A stretch of DNA of 64,000 bases from Oxalobacteraceae bacterium UBA6704 (GTDB taxonomy: Bacteria; Pseudomonadota; Gammaproteobacteria; Burkholderiales; Burkholderiaceae_D), in NCBI GenBank assembly GCA_002454505.1, contig DKJA01000053.1, forward strand, positions 783 through 64,782, in the 5' to 3' direction. Below, in pieces: positions 24,082 to 32,336 of the stretch. The notes under the pieces were generated by a model. The model had not been told where the DNA came from. It saw only the letters and a list, made by a program, of their open reading frames with translations, and did no database searches. The position numbers and the translations under genes are program-made. Each line of letters begins with the position of its first letter. Position 1 is the stretch's first letter.

Positions 24082-26646
24082 GTGGTGAACAAACAATGGA
24101 TGGGCCGTGGCGCGCTGGCGTCGCTGCTGCTGGTGGCGCCGATAGCTGCCGTGATGGCCGCCGCGCCAACAACGCAAACCGCGCCGGCGGCATTGAACGG
24201 CGTGGCCAGCGGCGCCAAGCTGCAGCTGCGCTGGGAACTGCTGCGCAATGCATTTACGCCGCAGGCGCCGGGCGGCCGCGGCGAAGCCCGCTTCATCCTG
24301 ACCAATCGCGACAGCCAGCCGTTGCCGAAGCAAGGCTGGTCGCTGTACTTCAACTGCATGGATGGCATGCAGACCGGCACGCTGCCAAGTGGGCTGGTCC
24401 TGGAAAAGGTGGCGGGCCAGCTGTTCCGGCTGCGCCCCGCGGCGGACTTCGCCGGCCTGGCGCCGGGCCAGACGCTGGACATCGCCTACCAGCACACGCC
24501 GCCCGTCATCAAGCTGGCGCCGGCACCGGTCGGCCCCTACCTGGTGTACGACGCCGCGCCCGATATCGGCGTGGCGATCGCCGACTACCAGCTGCTGCCC
24601 GTCACGCGGCCGGAGCAGCTCGACCGGGGCAATCTTGGCGGGCACGCGATCACCACACCCGAAGACACGTACCAGCGCAACACCCGCGCCGACCTGCTGC
24701 CGGCAGCGCAGGTGCCGCCCGTGTTCCCCACGCCGCTGCAGTTGCAGCAGGGCGCCGGCACACTGCGCCTGACGGCCCGCCCGACAGTGAAGGCGGCTGC
24801 CGCGCTGAAGAACGAAGCCGCGCTGGCGCAATCGCTGTTCCCGCAAAGCCTTCCGGCCGGCGGCCCCGCGTTGAAGCTGAGCGTCGGCACGGTGGCCGGC
24901 CAGGCATCGCCGGAAGCCTATGTGCTGACGATCCGTGCGGACAGTGGCATCGCCATCGTCGGCAACAGCGCCGCCGGCGTGGCGTATGGCCTGCAGACGC
25001 TGCGCGACCTGTTGCCGCTGCCCGGTGCTGCCGACCTTGCGCTGCCCGAAGTGACGATCACCGATGCGCCGCGCTTCGGCTACCGGGGCTTCATGCTGGA
25101 CGTCAGCCGCAATTTCTACGGCAAGGAGACGGTGTTCAAATGGCTGGACCTGATGGCCCGCTACAAGCTGAACAAGTTCCACTTCCACCTGACCGAGGAC
25201 GAAGGCTGGCGTCTTGAAATCCCCGGCCTGCCCGACCTGACGTCGATTGGCGCAGTGCGCGGCCACAGCGCGAAGCCGGGCGTGCGCCTGCAGCCGGCCT
25301 ACGGTTCCGGCCCCGATCCGGCCGACCCGCACGGCAGCGGCTACTACAGCCGCGCCGACTATATCGAGATCCTGCGCTATGCGGCGGCCCGCCACATCGA
25401 CGTGATTCCGGAACTGGAAATGCCGGGTCACGCCCGCGCAGCGGTGCAGGCAATGGAAGCGCGTTATCACCGGCTGAAAGCGGCCGGCGACCAGGATGCC
25501 GCGAAATACCTGCTGAACGACTTCGCCGACCGCTCCGTCTACAAATCGCCGCAGTTGTACGACGATCACGTGCTCAATCCCGGCCTCGAGTCGAGCTACA
25601 CGTTCGTCGAGCACGTGGTGAACGAAGTCGTGAAGCTGCACCGCGAAGCCGGCGTGCCGCTGCACACGATCTACATGGGCGGCGACGAGTTGCCGAACGG
25701 CGCGTGGGAAAAGTCGCCCGCCGCGAAGGCGATGATGGCGAAGCACAAGCTGGCCACGACGGCCGACCTGTGGGACTTCTTCTACGACCGCGTCGACGTT
25801 ATCCTGCGCAAGCACGGCCTGTTCACGTCCGGCTGGGAGGAGATCGCCGCCCGCAAGACGATGCTGGACGGCCGCCACAAGCTGATCCCCAATCCGCTGT
25901 TCGCGCAGCGCGGCTTCAATGCCTACGTGTGGAACAACACCGAGGGCGCCGAGGATCTCGCCTACCGCCTCGCCAATGCCGGCTACAACATCGTGCTGGC
26001 GCCGGTGACGAAGATGTACATGGACATGTCGTACAACGCCGATCCGGAAGAACCGGGCGTCAACTGGGGGGCCTACATCGAGCTCGATAATGTGTACGAC
26101 TTCATCCCGTTCGACTACCTGAAGAACGCCACCGATGCGCAGCGCATCGGCAAGGACCGGCTGACGGATTACGGCAAGGCCCGCGTGCAGGGGCTCGAAG
26201 CGACGCTGTTCACGGAAACCGTGCGCGATCAGGCACGCATCGATTACCTCGTGATGCCGCGCCTGCTGGCAGTGGCGGAGCGGGCCTGGGCGCCGGATCC
26301 GGCGTGGGCCACCGAACCCGATGCGGCCAGGGCTGCCGCGCTGCACCGCACCGCCTGGTCCGGCTTCGTCAATGCGCTGGGCCAGCGCGTGCTGCCGCGC
26401 CTCGACCTGGAGCAGCCCGGCGTGGCTTACCGCATCGCGCCGCCCGGCCTGAAAGTGGCAGGCGGGCAGGTGCTCGTCAACCACGTCCTGCCCGGCATCA
26501 CGCTGCGTTACACGAGCGATGGCAGCACGCCGACGGCAGCCAGCAAACCGGTGACGGGGCCCATCACGGAGAGTGGTGTCATCAAGGTTGCGGCGTTCGA
26601 CCGCAACGGCCGGGCGGGACTTGCGGCCAGCGTGGAACGGCACTAG
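24082..26646 (+). CDS. Beta-N-acetylhexosaminidase, GH20 (chitobiase type)
   Basis: An 854-residue exported chitobiase with the four-domain layout of bacterial chitobiases. After the signal peptide (to about residue 28) come an N-terminal CHB_HEX carbohydrate-binding-like domain (about 45-175), the GH20b domain (about 210-330), the GH20 barrel (about 332-750) and a C-terminal CHB_HEX_C domain (about 770-850). The catalytic Asp-Glu pair is D535-E536 in YMGGDELPNGAW; HFHLTEDEGWRLEI and ELEMPGHARAAV are substrate-pocket motifs. It cleaves terminal GlcNAc from chitooligosaccharides by substrate-assisted catalysis. A GTG start at 24082 or 24085 follows a GGAGA site. The stop codon TAG is part of the CTAG flanking a MITE-like element. 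Confidence 0.92.
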   Translation: MVNKQWMGRGALASLLLVAPIAAVMAAAPTTQTAPAALNGVASGAKLQLRWELLRNAFTPQAPGGRGEARFILTNRDSQPLPKQGWSLYFNCMDGMQTGTLPSGLVLEKVAGQLFRLRPAADFAGLAPGQTLDIAYQHTPPVIKLAPAPVGPYLVYDAAPDIGVAIADYQLLPVTRPEQLDRGNLGGHAITTPEDTYQRNTRADLLPAAQVPPVFPTPLQLQQGAGTLRLTARPTVKAAAALKNEAALAQSLFPQSLPAGGPALKLSVGTVAGQASPEAYVLTIRADSGIAIVGNSAAGVAYGLQTLRDLLPLPGAADLALPEVTITDAPRFGYRGFMLDVSRNFYGKETVFKWLDLMARYKLNKFHFHLTEDEGWRLEIPGLPDLTSIGAVRGHSAKPGVRLQPAYGSGPDPADPHGSGYYSRADYIEILRYAAARHIDVIPELEMPGHARAAVQAMEARYHRLKAAGDQDAAKYLLNDFADRSVYKSPQLYDDHVLNPGLESSYTFVEHVVNEVVKLHREAGVPLHTIYMGGDELPNGAWEKSPAAKAMMAKHKLATTADLWDFFYDRVDVILRKHGLFTSGWEEIAARKTMLDGRHKLIPNPLFAQRGFNAYVWNNTEGAEDLAYRLANAGYNIVLAPVTKMYMDMSYNADPEEPGVNWGAYIELDNVYDFIPFDYLKNATDAQRIGKDRLTDYGKARVQGLEATLFTETVRDQARIDYLVMPRLLAVAERAWAPDPAWATEPDAARAAALHRTAWSGFVNALGQRVLPRLDLEQPGVAYRIAPPGLKVAGGQVLVNHVLPGITLRYTSDGSTPTAASKPVTGPITESGVIKVAAFDRNGRAGLAASVERH

Positions 26647-26806
26647 TGTCCCGAGTTGCAGATTCATTGAATAAATCCGACGAGAATCGGCCCGATACTG
26701 CGTTGCAAATGCCTGGCAAGGCTCAAGCCTTGCCAGGCATTTACGCCTTGTCTCGAGCCGATTTCGTCAAATTTATTTCCAATGAACTTGCAACTCAGGA
26801 CACTAG
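26643..26806. mobile_element. MITE-like palindromic element flanked by CTAG, inserted at the GH20 stop codon
   Basis: A 156-bp body (26647-26802) is bounded by TGTCC...GGACA and flanked on both sides by CTAG (26643-26646 and 26803-26806). The outer 40-odd bases of each end match as imperfect inverted repeats, for example GTGTCCCGAGTTGCA against GTGTCCTGAGTTGCA when the right end is reverse-complemented. The centre is a perfect 17-bp hairpin with a 2-base loop (26707-26723 / 26726-26742). No reading frame of note is inside. CTAG/TA-type duplications occur with some IS5-family elements (IS427 group). A non-autonomous relative of such an IS is a reasonable inference. Confidence 0.7.
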
Positions 26807-26838
26807 CGAAGACTGTCCAGCACAGCGGACATCTTCGT

Positions 26839-26844
26839 TATAAT
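26839..26844 (+). promoter_or_regulatory. Candidate -10 box for the binding-protein/two-component operon
   Basis: A perfect TATAAT lies 33 bp downstream of the MITE-like element and 23 bp upstream of the GTG start of the second binding protein. A -35 is weak (CTGTCC near 26813-26818 with a long spacer). A transcript from here would have a 5' leader of under 20 bases. Confidence 0.4.
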
Positions 26845-26867
26845 CGGCATTTTCTCCGGGATATCGC

Positions 26868-28223
26868 GTGAGAGCGTCAACGCGCAGTGCAGCCAGGCTT
26901 TGCTTCGAGCGGTTACGTTCATCCCTGCGCGCCGCACTGCCCGTCGTTCTCGCCGCTGCCGCCAGCCTGCCCGCCCATGCCGCGCCTGCACCGCAAAGCA
27001 ACAGCCTGCAGGTGCTGCACTGGTGGACGTCGGCCAGCGAACGCAAGGCCGCCGACCTGCTGGCGGCACGCCTTGCCGACGAACGCATCGAGTGGCTGGA
27101 TGCGGCGATTCCCGGCGGTGCCGGCCTCGGTGCCGGCAAGGTGCTGAAGGGCCGCGTGCTGGCCGGCGATGCGCCGGAAGCCACGCAGATCATCGGCCCG
27201 TCGATCGCCGAATGGGCCGACATGGGCCTGCTGCTGGAACTGGACAACGTGGCCGCCGCCGGCAACTGGCATAGCTTCCTGTTCCCCACCATCCAGGCGC
27301 TGATCGCGCACCGCAAGCACATCGTCGCCGCGCCGCTGGGCATCCACCGCGTCAACACGCTGTACTACCACCGCGCGCTGTTCGCCCGCCTGAAACTGGC
27401 GCCGCCGCAGACATGGAACGACTTCGTCGCCGTCGTGCAGAAGCTGCGCGCCGCCGGCGTGGAGCCGCTGGCGCAAAGCAGCCAGGCGTGGCAGGTGGCC
27501 GCGCTGTTCGAGAACCTGGTGCTGGCCGAAAGCGGCCCGGCCTTCTACCGCGAGCTGTTCGTCGACCGCAATCCGGCCGCCGCCGCCGACCGCCGCACCG
27601 CCGAAGCCCTGCAACGCCTGCGCACCGTCAAAGGCTGGATCGCCGGCCAGCTGGACGAACGGCCGTGGACCGACATGGTGGCCCGCTTCGCCCGCGGCCA
27701 GGCCGGCATGCTCATCATGGGCGACTGGGCCACCGCCGAACTGGCGGAATACCATCAACTGCCGGACCAGGATTTCGGCTGCGCGGCCGCACCGGGCACC
27801 GGCCAGTACCACCTGTACAGCGTCGACACGCTGGCCATGTTCGCCGGCGACTACAGCCACATGGCGGCACAGGAAAAGATGGCGCGGCTGCTCGTCACGC
27901 CGGCGCTGCAGGCAGACTTCAACGCGCTGAAGGGTGGCGTGCCGGTGCGGCGCGATGCCGATCCCGCGCTGATGGACAGTTGCGCGCGCGCCTCGTGGAC
28001 CACCTTCGCGCAGGGCGCAGCCGTGCAGGCGCCCAGCCTGGTGCACCGCATGGCCGGCGACGAAGCGAGCCGCGACGCCATCATCGCCGAGATCCACCGT
28101 TTTTTCAGCGACGACCGGGCACCGGTGGCCGAGGCGCAGCGGCGCCTGGCGGCCCTGTTCCGGCTGTTCAATCTCAGAAATCAAAAGGCCCCACGTGCGC
28201 AAGATCCTGATCGTAGACGATGA
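26868..28223 (+). CDS. Periplasmic glucose-type binding protein overlapping a two-component system
   Basis: A 451-residue extracellular sugar-binding protein. A signal peptide is visible in the first 43 residues (LPVVLAAAASLPAHA). The mature start LQVLHWWTSASERKAADLL is the hallmark of the glucose/mannose ABC binding proteins (GtsA-like). GVPVRRDAD near the C-terminus also fits. It starts at a GTG with only a weak ribosome site. The last 29 bases overlap the response-regulator gene, so this protein and the sensor system are expressed together. No ABC permease or ATPase is nearby. A role as periplasmic sugar receptor for the histidine kinase is therefore likely, though a shared transporter elsewhere is possible. 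Confidence 0.82.
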   Translation: MRASTRSAARLCFERLRSSLRAALPVVLAAAASLPAHAAPAPQSNSLQVLHWWTSASERKAADLLAARLADERIEWLDAAIPGGAGLGAGKVLKGRVLAGDAPEATQIIGPSIAEWADMGLLLELDNVAAAGNWHSFLFPTIQALIAHRKHIVAAPLGIHRVNTLYYHRALFARLKLAPPQTWNDFVAVVQKLRAAGVEPLAQSSQAWQVAALFENLVLAESGPAFYRELFVDRNPAAAADRRTAEALQRLRTVKGWIAGQLDERPWTDMVARFARGQAGMLIMGDWATAELAEYHQLPDQDFGCAAAPGTGQYHLYSVDTLAMFAGDYSHMAAQEKMARLLVTPALQADFNALKGGVPVRRDADPALMDSCARASWTTFAQGAAVQAPSLVHRMAGDEASRDAIIAEIHRFFSDDRAPVAEAQRRLAALFRLFNLRNQKAPRAQDPDRRR

Positions 28224-28902
28224 CCAAAAGACCCGCGTGCTGCTCAAGACCTACCTGGAAAAGAACCAGTACGAAGTGATCCTGGCGCACAACGGCGAGA
28301 GCTTCATGGCCGAACTGCACACGCATGCCGACCAGCTGTCGCTGGTGATCCTCGACGTGATGCTGCCCGATACGGACGGCTTCGTGCTGTGCAAGCATGT
28401 GCGCCAGCGCTCGAATGTGCCGATCATCATGCTGACCGCCAGTTCCGACGAGACGGACCGCATCGTCGGCCTGGAACTGGGTGCCGACGACTACATCGCC
28501 AAGCCCTACAGCCCGCGCGAGCTGCTGGCCCGCATCAAGGCGATCCTGCGCCGCTCGGCCGCGGAAACACCGGCCGTGCGCTATCACCGCTTCGTCGGCT
28601 TCACGCTGGACCTGATGGAGCGCAAGGTCACCGACAGCGCCGGCCAGCCCGTGCCGCTGACGGGGCTCGATTTCCAGCTGCTCAAATACTTTACCGAGCA
28701 CCCCGGCGTGATCCTCGACCGCAGCCTGCTGTGCGAGGAGACGCGCGGCCGCGATGCCGGTCCGCTGGACCGCTCGCTGGACGTGCAGATCAGCCGCCTG
28801 CGGCTGCGCCTGAACGACGACGGCAAGCAGCCCGCGCTGATCAAGACCGTGCGCGGCGCCGGCTACGTGTTCTCGGCCGACGTCAGCGTGTCCAGTGTCT
28901 AG
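28195..28902 (+). CDS. OmpR-type response regulator
   Basis: A 235-residue response regulator. The receiver domain has the acidic pocket D8-D9-D10, phosphoacceptor D54 (VILDVMLPDTDG), T81 and K103 (YIAKPYSPREL). A winged-helix DNA-binding domain follows (about 135-230, with GAGYVFSADV near the end). Start codon GTG lies inside the binding-protein gene, and the end overlaps the kinase gene by 8 bases. The arrangement recalls GltR/GltS-type glucose-responsive systems. The target is probably this amino-sugar locus or a sugar transport operon. Confidence 0.93.
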   Translation: MRKILIVDDDQKTRVLLKTYLEKNQYEVILAHNGESFMAELHTHADQLSLVILDVMLPDTDGFVLCKHVRQRSNVPIIMLTASSDETDRIVGLELGADDYIAKPYSPRELLARIKAILRRSAAETPAVRYHRFVGFTLDLMERKVTDSAGQPVPLTGLDFQLLKYFTEHPGVILDRSLLCEETRGRDAGPLDRSLDVQISRLRLRLNDDGKQPALIKTVRGAGYVFSADVSVSSV

Positions 28903-30346
28903 CCGGCTGCAGCGCCTGTGGCCCGCATCGCTGCTGGGCCGCCTGACGCTGGTGATGGTGGCCGGCGTGCTGGTCACGCAACTGGCGGCGAGCGCGATCT
29001 GGGCCAGTCAGCTGCGCGCCAAGTCGCAGGTCGAGGCCCAGTCGGCCGCCCAGTACGTGGCGCACAGCGCGGCCGGCGCGATCCGCTTCTTCCGCAGCCT
29101 GCCGCCGGCCTACCGCAGCCTGATCATCCAGCAGCTGCGGGAGATGGGCGGCACGCGCTTCTTCGTCAACCTGAACCACGCCTACGTGCCGGTCGAGCAG
29201 ATCGCCGCGCACCCGCTGGCCGACAGCGTGATCGCCACCGTCGGCTCGACGCTGAAAAGCGACCTGCCGAATTCGCCCGGCTTCCGCCTGGCGTTTGCGT
29301 GGCCGGACAAGCTCGTGGTGGCGGAGCACGACGTGCGCCTGAACGACCTGCCCAATTCGTGGGTGCAGCACGTGCTGTTGCTGCAGCCCGATCCCGCGCC
29401 GATCCTCGTGATCCAGACGGAGATCGAGCCGGGCAACTGGCTGTACATGGCGGCACTGATGCCGAACCCGTATTTCCTCAGCAGCAGCGATCCGTTCGCG
29501 TGGGACCGGCTGATTCCGCAAGGCCTGTCGCTGGCCGTCGTGCTGTTACTGTGTTTGCTGGTGGTGCGCTCGATCACGCGGCCATTGGCGGCGTTGTCCG
29601 ATGCGGCCGCCGCCTTCGGCCAGGGTCACGATGACGGCACGCAGCCGCTGCCGGAAACGGGCAGCCGCGAATTCATCAACACGGCCCGTGCCTTCAGCGC
29701 CATGCGCGAACGGATCGGCCGTTATATCGATGACCGCGAGCGCCTGTTCATCTCGATCTCCCACGATCTGCGCACGCCGATCACGCGGCTGAAGCTTCGC
29801 TCCGAACTGCTCGATGACGAGGCGCTGCGCAACGAGTTCGAAGAAGACCTCGACGAACTGGACATGATGGTGAAAGGCGCGCTGCAATGCGTGAAGGACA
29901 GCGACATCCACGAGAACCCCGCCGAGATCAAGCTCGACGCGCTGCTGGGCCGCATGGTGCGCAGCGCCCAGCTGGCCGGCCACGCGGTGGGCTACACGCC
30001 GTCCGGCGTGACGGTGCGCGGCAAGCCGCTGGCCCTGAAACGGGCGCTGGGCAACCTGCTGGACAACGCGCTGTTCTATGGCGCCCGCGCCGAAATCTCC
30101 GTCAGCGAGGAACCGGGCTGGGTGCTGGTCAGCGTGCGCGACCACGGGCCCGGTGTACCGGAAGATGCACTGGGCAGTCTGTTCGATCCCTATGTGCGGC
30201 TGGCCCATGGCCGCGAACAGAACGACGGCGGCATGGGGCTCGGCCTCGGCATTGCGCGCGGCGTCATCGAGGGGCATGGCGGGCGGCTGGAGCTGTCGAA
30301 TCATCCGGACGGCGGGTTGATTGCGCTGGTGCGGTTGCCGGCGTGA
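28895..30346 (+). CDS. Membrane sensor histidine kinase
   Basis: A 483-residue kinase. Two membrane segments (about 14-37 and 208-226) enclose a periplasmic sensor region of about 170 residues. A HAMP linker then precedes the dimerisation helix with phosphoaccepting H290 (ISISHDLRTPITRL). The ATPase domain shows the N box (NLLDNALFYGA), G1 (DHGPGVPE) and G2 (GMGLGLGI). The GTG start lies inside the response-regulator gene. The adjacent sugar-binding protein is a plausible periplasmic ligand-carrying partner. Downstream is a 143-bp gap before the T6SS effector island. Confidence 0.92.
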   Translation: MSSRLQRLWPASLLGRLTLVMVAGVLVTQLAASAIWASQLRAKSQVEAQSAAQYVAHSAAGAIRFFRSLPPAYRSLIIQQLREMGGTRFFVNLNHAYVPVEQIAAHPLADSVIATVGSTLKSDLPNSPGFRLAFAWPDKLVVAEHDVRLNDLPNSWVQHVLLLQPDPAPILVIQTEIEPGNWLYMAALMPNPYFLSSSDPFAWDRLIPQGLSLAVVLLLCLLVVRSITRPLAALSDAAAAFGQGHDDGTQPLPETGSREFINTARAFSAMRERIGRYIDDRERLFISISHDLRTPITRLKLRSELLDDEALRNEFEEDLDELDMMVKGALQCVKDSDIHENPAEIKLDALLGRMVRSAQLAGHAVGYTPSGVTVRGKPLALKRALGNLLDNALFYGARAEISVSEEPGWVLVSVRDHGPGVPEDALGSLFDPYVRLAHGREQNDGGMGLGLGIARGVIEGHGGRLELSNHPDGGLIALVRLPA

Positions 30347-30489
30347 TTACTCCGTTAGTTGCTGGACATGCTTGCACTGGTCACGTGACGAGCAGCCACC
30401 TAAATCCTGAATCGTGATTGTGGGGTTGTTCGAAAAAATATGTTTTAATGCAACTTATCGCATTACGGCGTCCTATTCGGGAGCACCAA

Positions 30490-30906
30490 TTGAGCAAACC
30501 CCTCATCGTCATGGGCGACAAGACAAGTCACGGTGGCACGGTCATCAGTGCCGATCTCACCTTCGATATCAATGGCAAGCATGTCGCCCGAGTTGGCGAC
30601 ATGACGGTTTGCCCGCGGTGCAAAGGCCTCTTCGCTATCGCATCCGGGCCCAGCGATCTGGTGGACGGCAGCGGCAACGGCTATGCGCGCCACATGGATT
30701 CAACAGCCTGCGGAGCCAAGCTGATCTCCAGCCAGATCACCACGACCTGGTCGAACGAGTCGTCACTGGGTGATCCTGCGGCGGAGGAAAAATCCGACGC
30801 CTTGATCGACGCGTCCGGGATTGCTGCCAATACGACATCAGGTGTCTGCCTGGACTGTCTGCAAAAGGCTGCCGCCACCGGCAGCGCGACCGTGGTGCGC
30901 GCTTGA
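30490..30906 (+). CDS. PAAR-domain T6SS spike-tip protein
   Basis: A protein of about 138 residues when started at TTG 30490, which has a GGGAG site upstream and gives the standard PAAR N-terminus SKPLIVMGDKTSHGGTVI. Longer in-frame starts at 30448 and 30418 exist. The PAAR domain fills residues 1-95, with the expected Cys/His metal ligands (HGG, CPRCKG, ARHMDSTACG). A short C-terminal tail has two more cysteines. PAAR proteins cap the VgrG spike and carry effectors. It heads the five-gene island and corresponds in position to PAAR4 of the P. aeruginosa TseT locus. Confidence 0.85.
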   Translation: MSKPLIVMGDKTSHGGTVISADLTFDINGKHVARVGDMTVCPRCKGLFAIASGPSDLVDGSGNGYARHMDSTACGAKLISSQITTTWSNESSLGDPAAEEKSDALIDASGIAANTTSGVCLDCLQKAAATGSATVVRA

Positions 30907-31412
30907 AAACGCAACCGGACATAGTGACGCGCTTCGCGCATTTGAAGCTGGGCAGCGGTGCTTTGCGACTGTATGCGCTGGTCGATGGCGTGCAATATCG
31001 CGCGCACAGCGGCGAAGACTTCAGAGCACGCGAAGGGCTTGTTTCCCTGTTCGTCGGCACCCCGGACGCAGCCCTGGCGCATGCGGGACCATGGTTGATC
31101 GATGCTGAACAGGTTGGCACGGCGCTGGTGGATGCGTTGGCGACACTGGAACGTGCAGCCCCCGCGGTCAGTTGGCTGATTGCCCCGCAAACCCTGGATG
31201 GTCTGGCACAACTGCTGCAACTGAACCTCGATACCGAACTACCGGATGGACGCACTGCGCTGCTGCGCTTCTGGGATCCGCGCGTGCTGGCGAACTTGGC
31301 CGGGGTGCTCGACTCCGCCCAGCGGCTAACGTTCTTCGCCCACATCTACGAATGGCATTTGCTGCACAAGGGGCAGAGGGTCTGCATAGCGAGGCAGCAT
31401 GCTCAAGTTTAG
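30903..31412 (+). CDS. DUF4123 T6SS effector adaptor (TecT-like)
   Basis: A 169-residue DUF4123 protein. Family features visible are the N-terminal LRLYALVDGVQYRAH, the central GPWLIDAE, and RFWDPRVLANLAGVLD. DUF4123 proteins (Tec/Tap chaperones) bind an effector and load it on a VgrG or PAAR spike. A TTG start overlaps the PAAR stop (TTGA). Gene order matches tecT between PAAR and co-tecT in P. aeruginosa. Confidence 0.87.
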   Translation: MKTQPDIVTRFAHLKLGSGALRLYALVDGVQYRAHSGEDFRAREGLVSLFVGTPDAALAHAGPWLIDAEQVGTALVDALATLERAAPAVSWLIAPQTLDGLAQLLQLNLDTELPDGRTALLRFWDPRVLANLAGVLDSAQRLTFFAHIYEWHLLHKGQRVCIARQHAQV

Positions 31413-31746
31413 CCAAGCTCAGTGGGAAGAACTTCAAGCGCGCGACATGCACCAGTTCGTCGTTGCCGTGTGCGACCAGTTTCTTGGCAATCGTCCCGAC
31501 ATGCTGGACCGGCCGGGGCGCGCCGTTGTCGAGAACCGCATGCAGGCAGCGCATGACTACGCGGTCCGTATCGGGTTCACGTCGACGCCGCATATCGTGC
31601 GCCTTCTCTATCTGGCGGCCGATGCGCCTGGCATCCACGACGACCCGCTGGTCGATGCCTATCTGCGCAAACAGGGCGCCACGCCGGAACAACGGCTCGA
31701 TGACCTGCTTGCCGTAGTAAACAAGAAACTTGAAGGAGATCGTTGA
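31399..31746 (+). CDS. Small T6SS co-adaptor (co-TecT-like)
   Basis: A 115-residue soluble protein (MLKFSQAQWEELQARDMHQF at the start) without a signal or recognised domain. It overlaps the DUF4123 gene by 14 bases and its stop overlaps the toxin start. In the equivalent P. aeruginosa locus a protein of this position and size (co-TecT) binds the TecT adaptor and releases it from the effector-PAAR complex. The assignment rests on position and gene order more than on motif. Confidence 0.7.
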   Translation: MLKFSQAQWEELQARDMHQFVVAVCDQFLGNRPDMLDRPGRAVVENRMQAAHDYAVRIGFTSTPHIVRLLYLAADAPGIHDDPLVDAYLRKQGATPEQRLDDLLAVVNKKLEGDR

Positions 31747-32336
31747 TGGTGTCACTGGCGACTCCAGCAATCGAGGCGGTAGCAACGCGCGTGCTCGTGG
31801 GGCTGGGTGTCGGCACGGCCGCCGGCGCCGCTGCCGACGCCGCGCGCAAGCGGCAGAAGGAAGCCGACGAAGCCAGGGCCACGCCGATTGCGCGCACGGA
31901 TGCACAGACCCTCAGCAAGGAAAAATGCAAGGAATGCCCCCCAGACACAGGCGCTCCATTCAACCGGATGACGACCGGCTGGTCAGCGATAACGATCGCC
32001 TATCAGGCACGCGTCGGTGGGCTGCCAGTTGGGCCTGGCTTTATTACCGAGTGGAAGTTCGGCGGCGTGACTTTCGACGGATTCGACTCCAGCCAATGCA
32101 GACTCAAGGAAGCGAAAGCGAAGTACGATCAGTTCTTCAACTCCTCTGGGGATCCGCAGAAGTGGTGGGAAGGTGACGATCCAATTTTTCTGGAAGCATC
32201 GAGGCAGTCCGCTGTTGCGAAGCCAATGCCACCTGTGCAGTTGTACTGGTACTTCATGGAACCGATGAGCTATCGTTATTTCTCTGTCGCCCTTATCAAA
32301 ATGCTACTTCCTATTGAATCGGTATACCAGCCATGA
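31746..32336 (+). CDS. Tox-REase-5 nuclease effector (TseT-like)
   Basis: About 196 residues. An N-terminal hydrophobic, glycine/alanine-rich segment (residues 4-32) is followed by a charged linker and a Tox-REase-5 domain. Hallmarks of that domain are KCKECPPDTG, AYQARVGG, EWKFGGVTFDGFDSSQC and KEAKAKYDQF. The PD-(D/E)xK-type catalytic residues would be the Asp of FDGF (about 111) and the Glu/Lys of EAK (about 122-124), predicting DNA cleavage in target cells. The ATG at 31746 has a GGAG site 7 bases upstream; a TTG one codon earlier overlaps the previous stop. The domain is more AT-rich than the flanking T6SS genes, consistent with transfer. Confidence 0.88.
   Translation: MVSLATPAIEAVATRVLVGLGVGTAAGAAADAARKRQKEADEARATPIARTDAQTLSKEKCKECPPDTGAPFNRMTTGWSAITIAYQARVGGLPVGPGFITEWKFGGVTFDGFDSSQCRLKEAKAKYDQFFNSSGDPQKWWEGDDPIFLEASRQSAVAKPMPPVQLYWYFMEPMSYRYFSVALIKMLLPIESVYQP

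Noticed and set aside
23881..26667. A 928-codon minus-strand open frame opposite the GH20 gene
   Set aside because: Antisense shadow of a well-supported enzyme gene.
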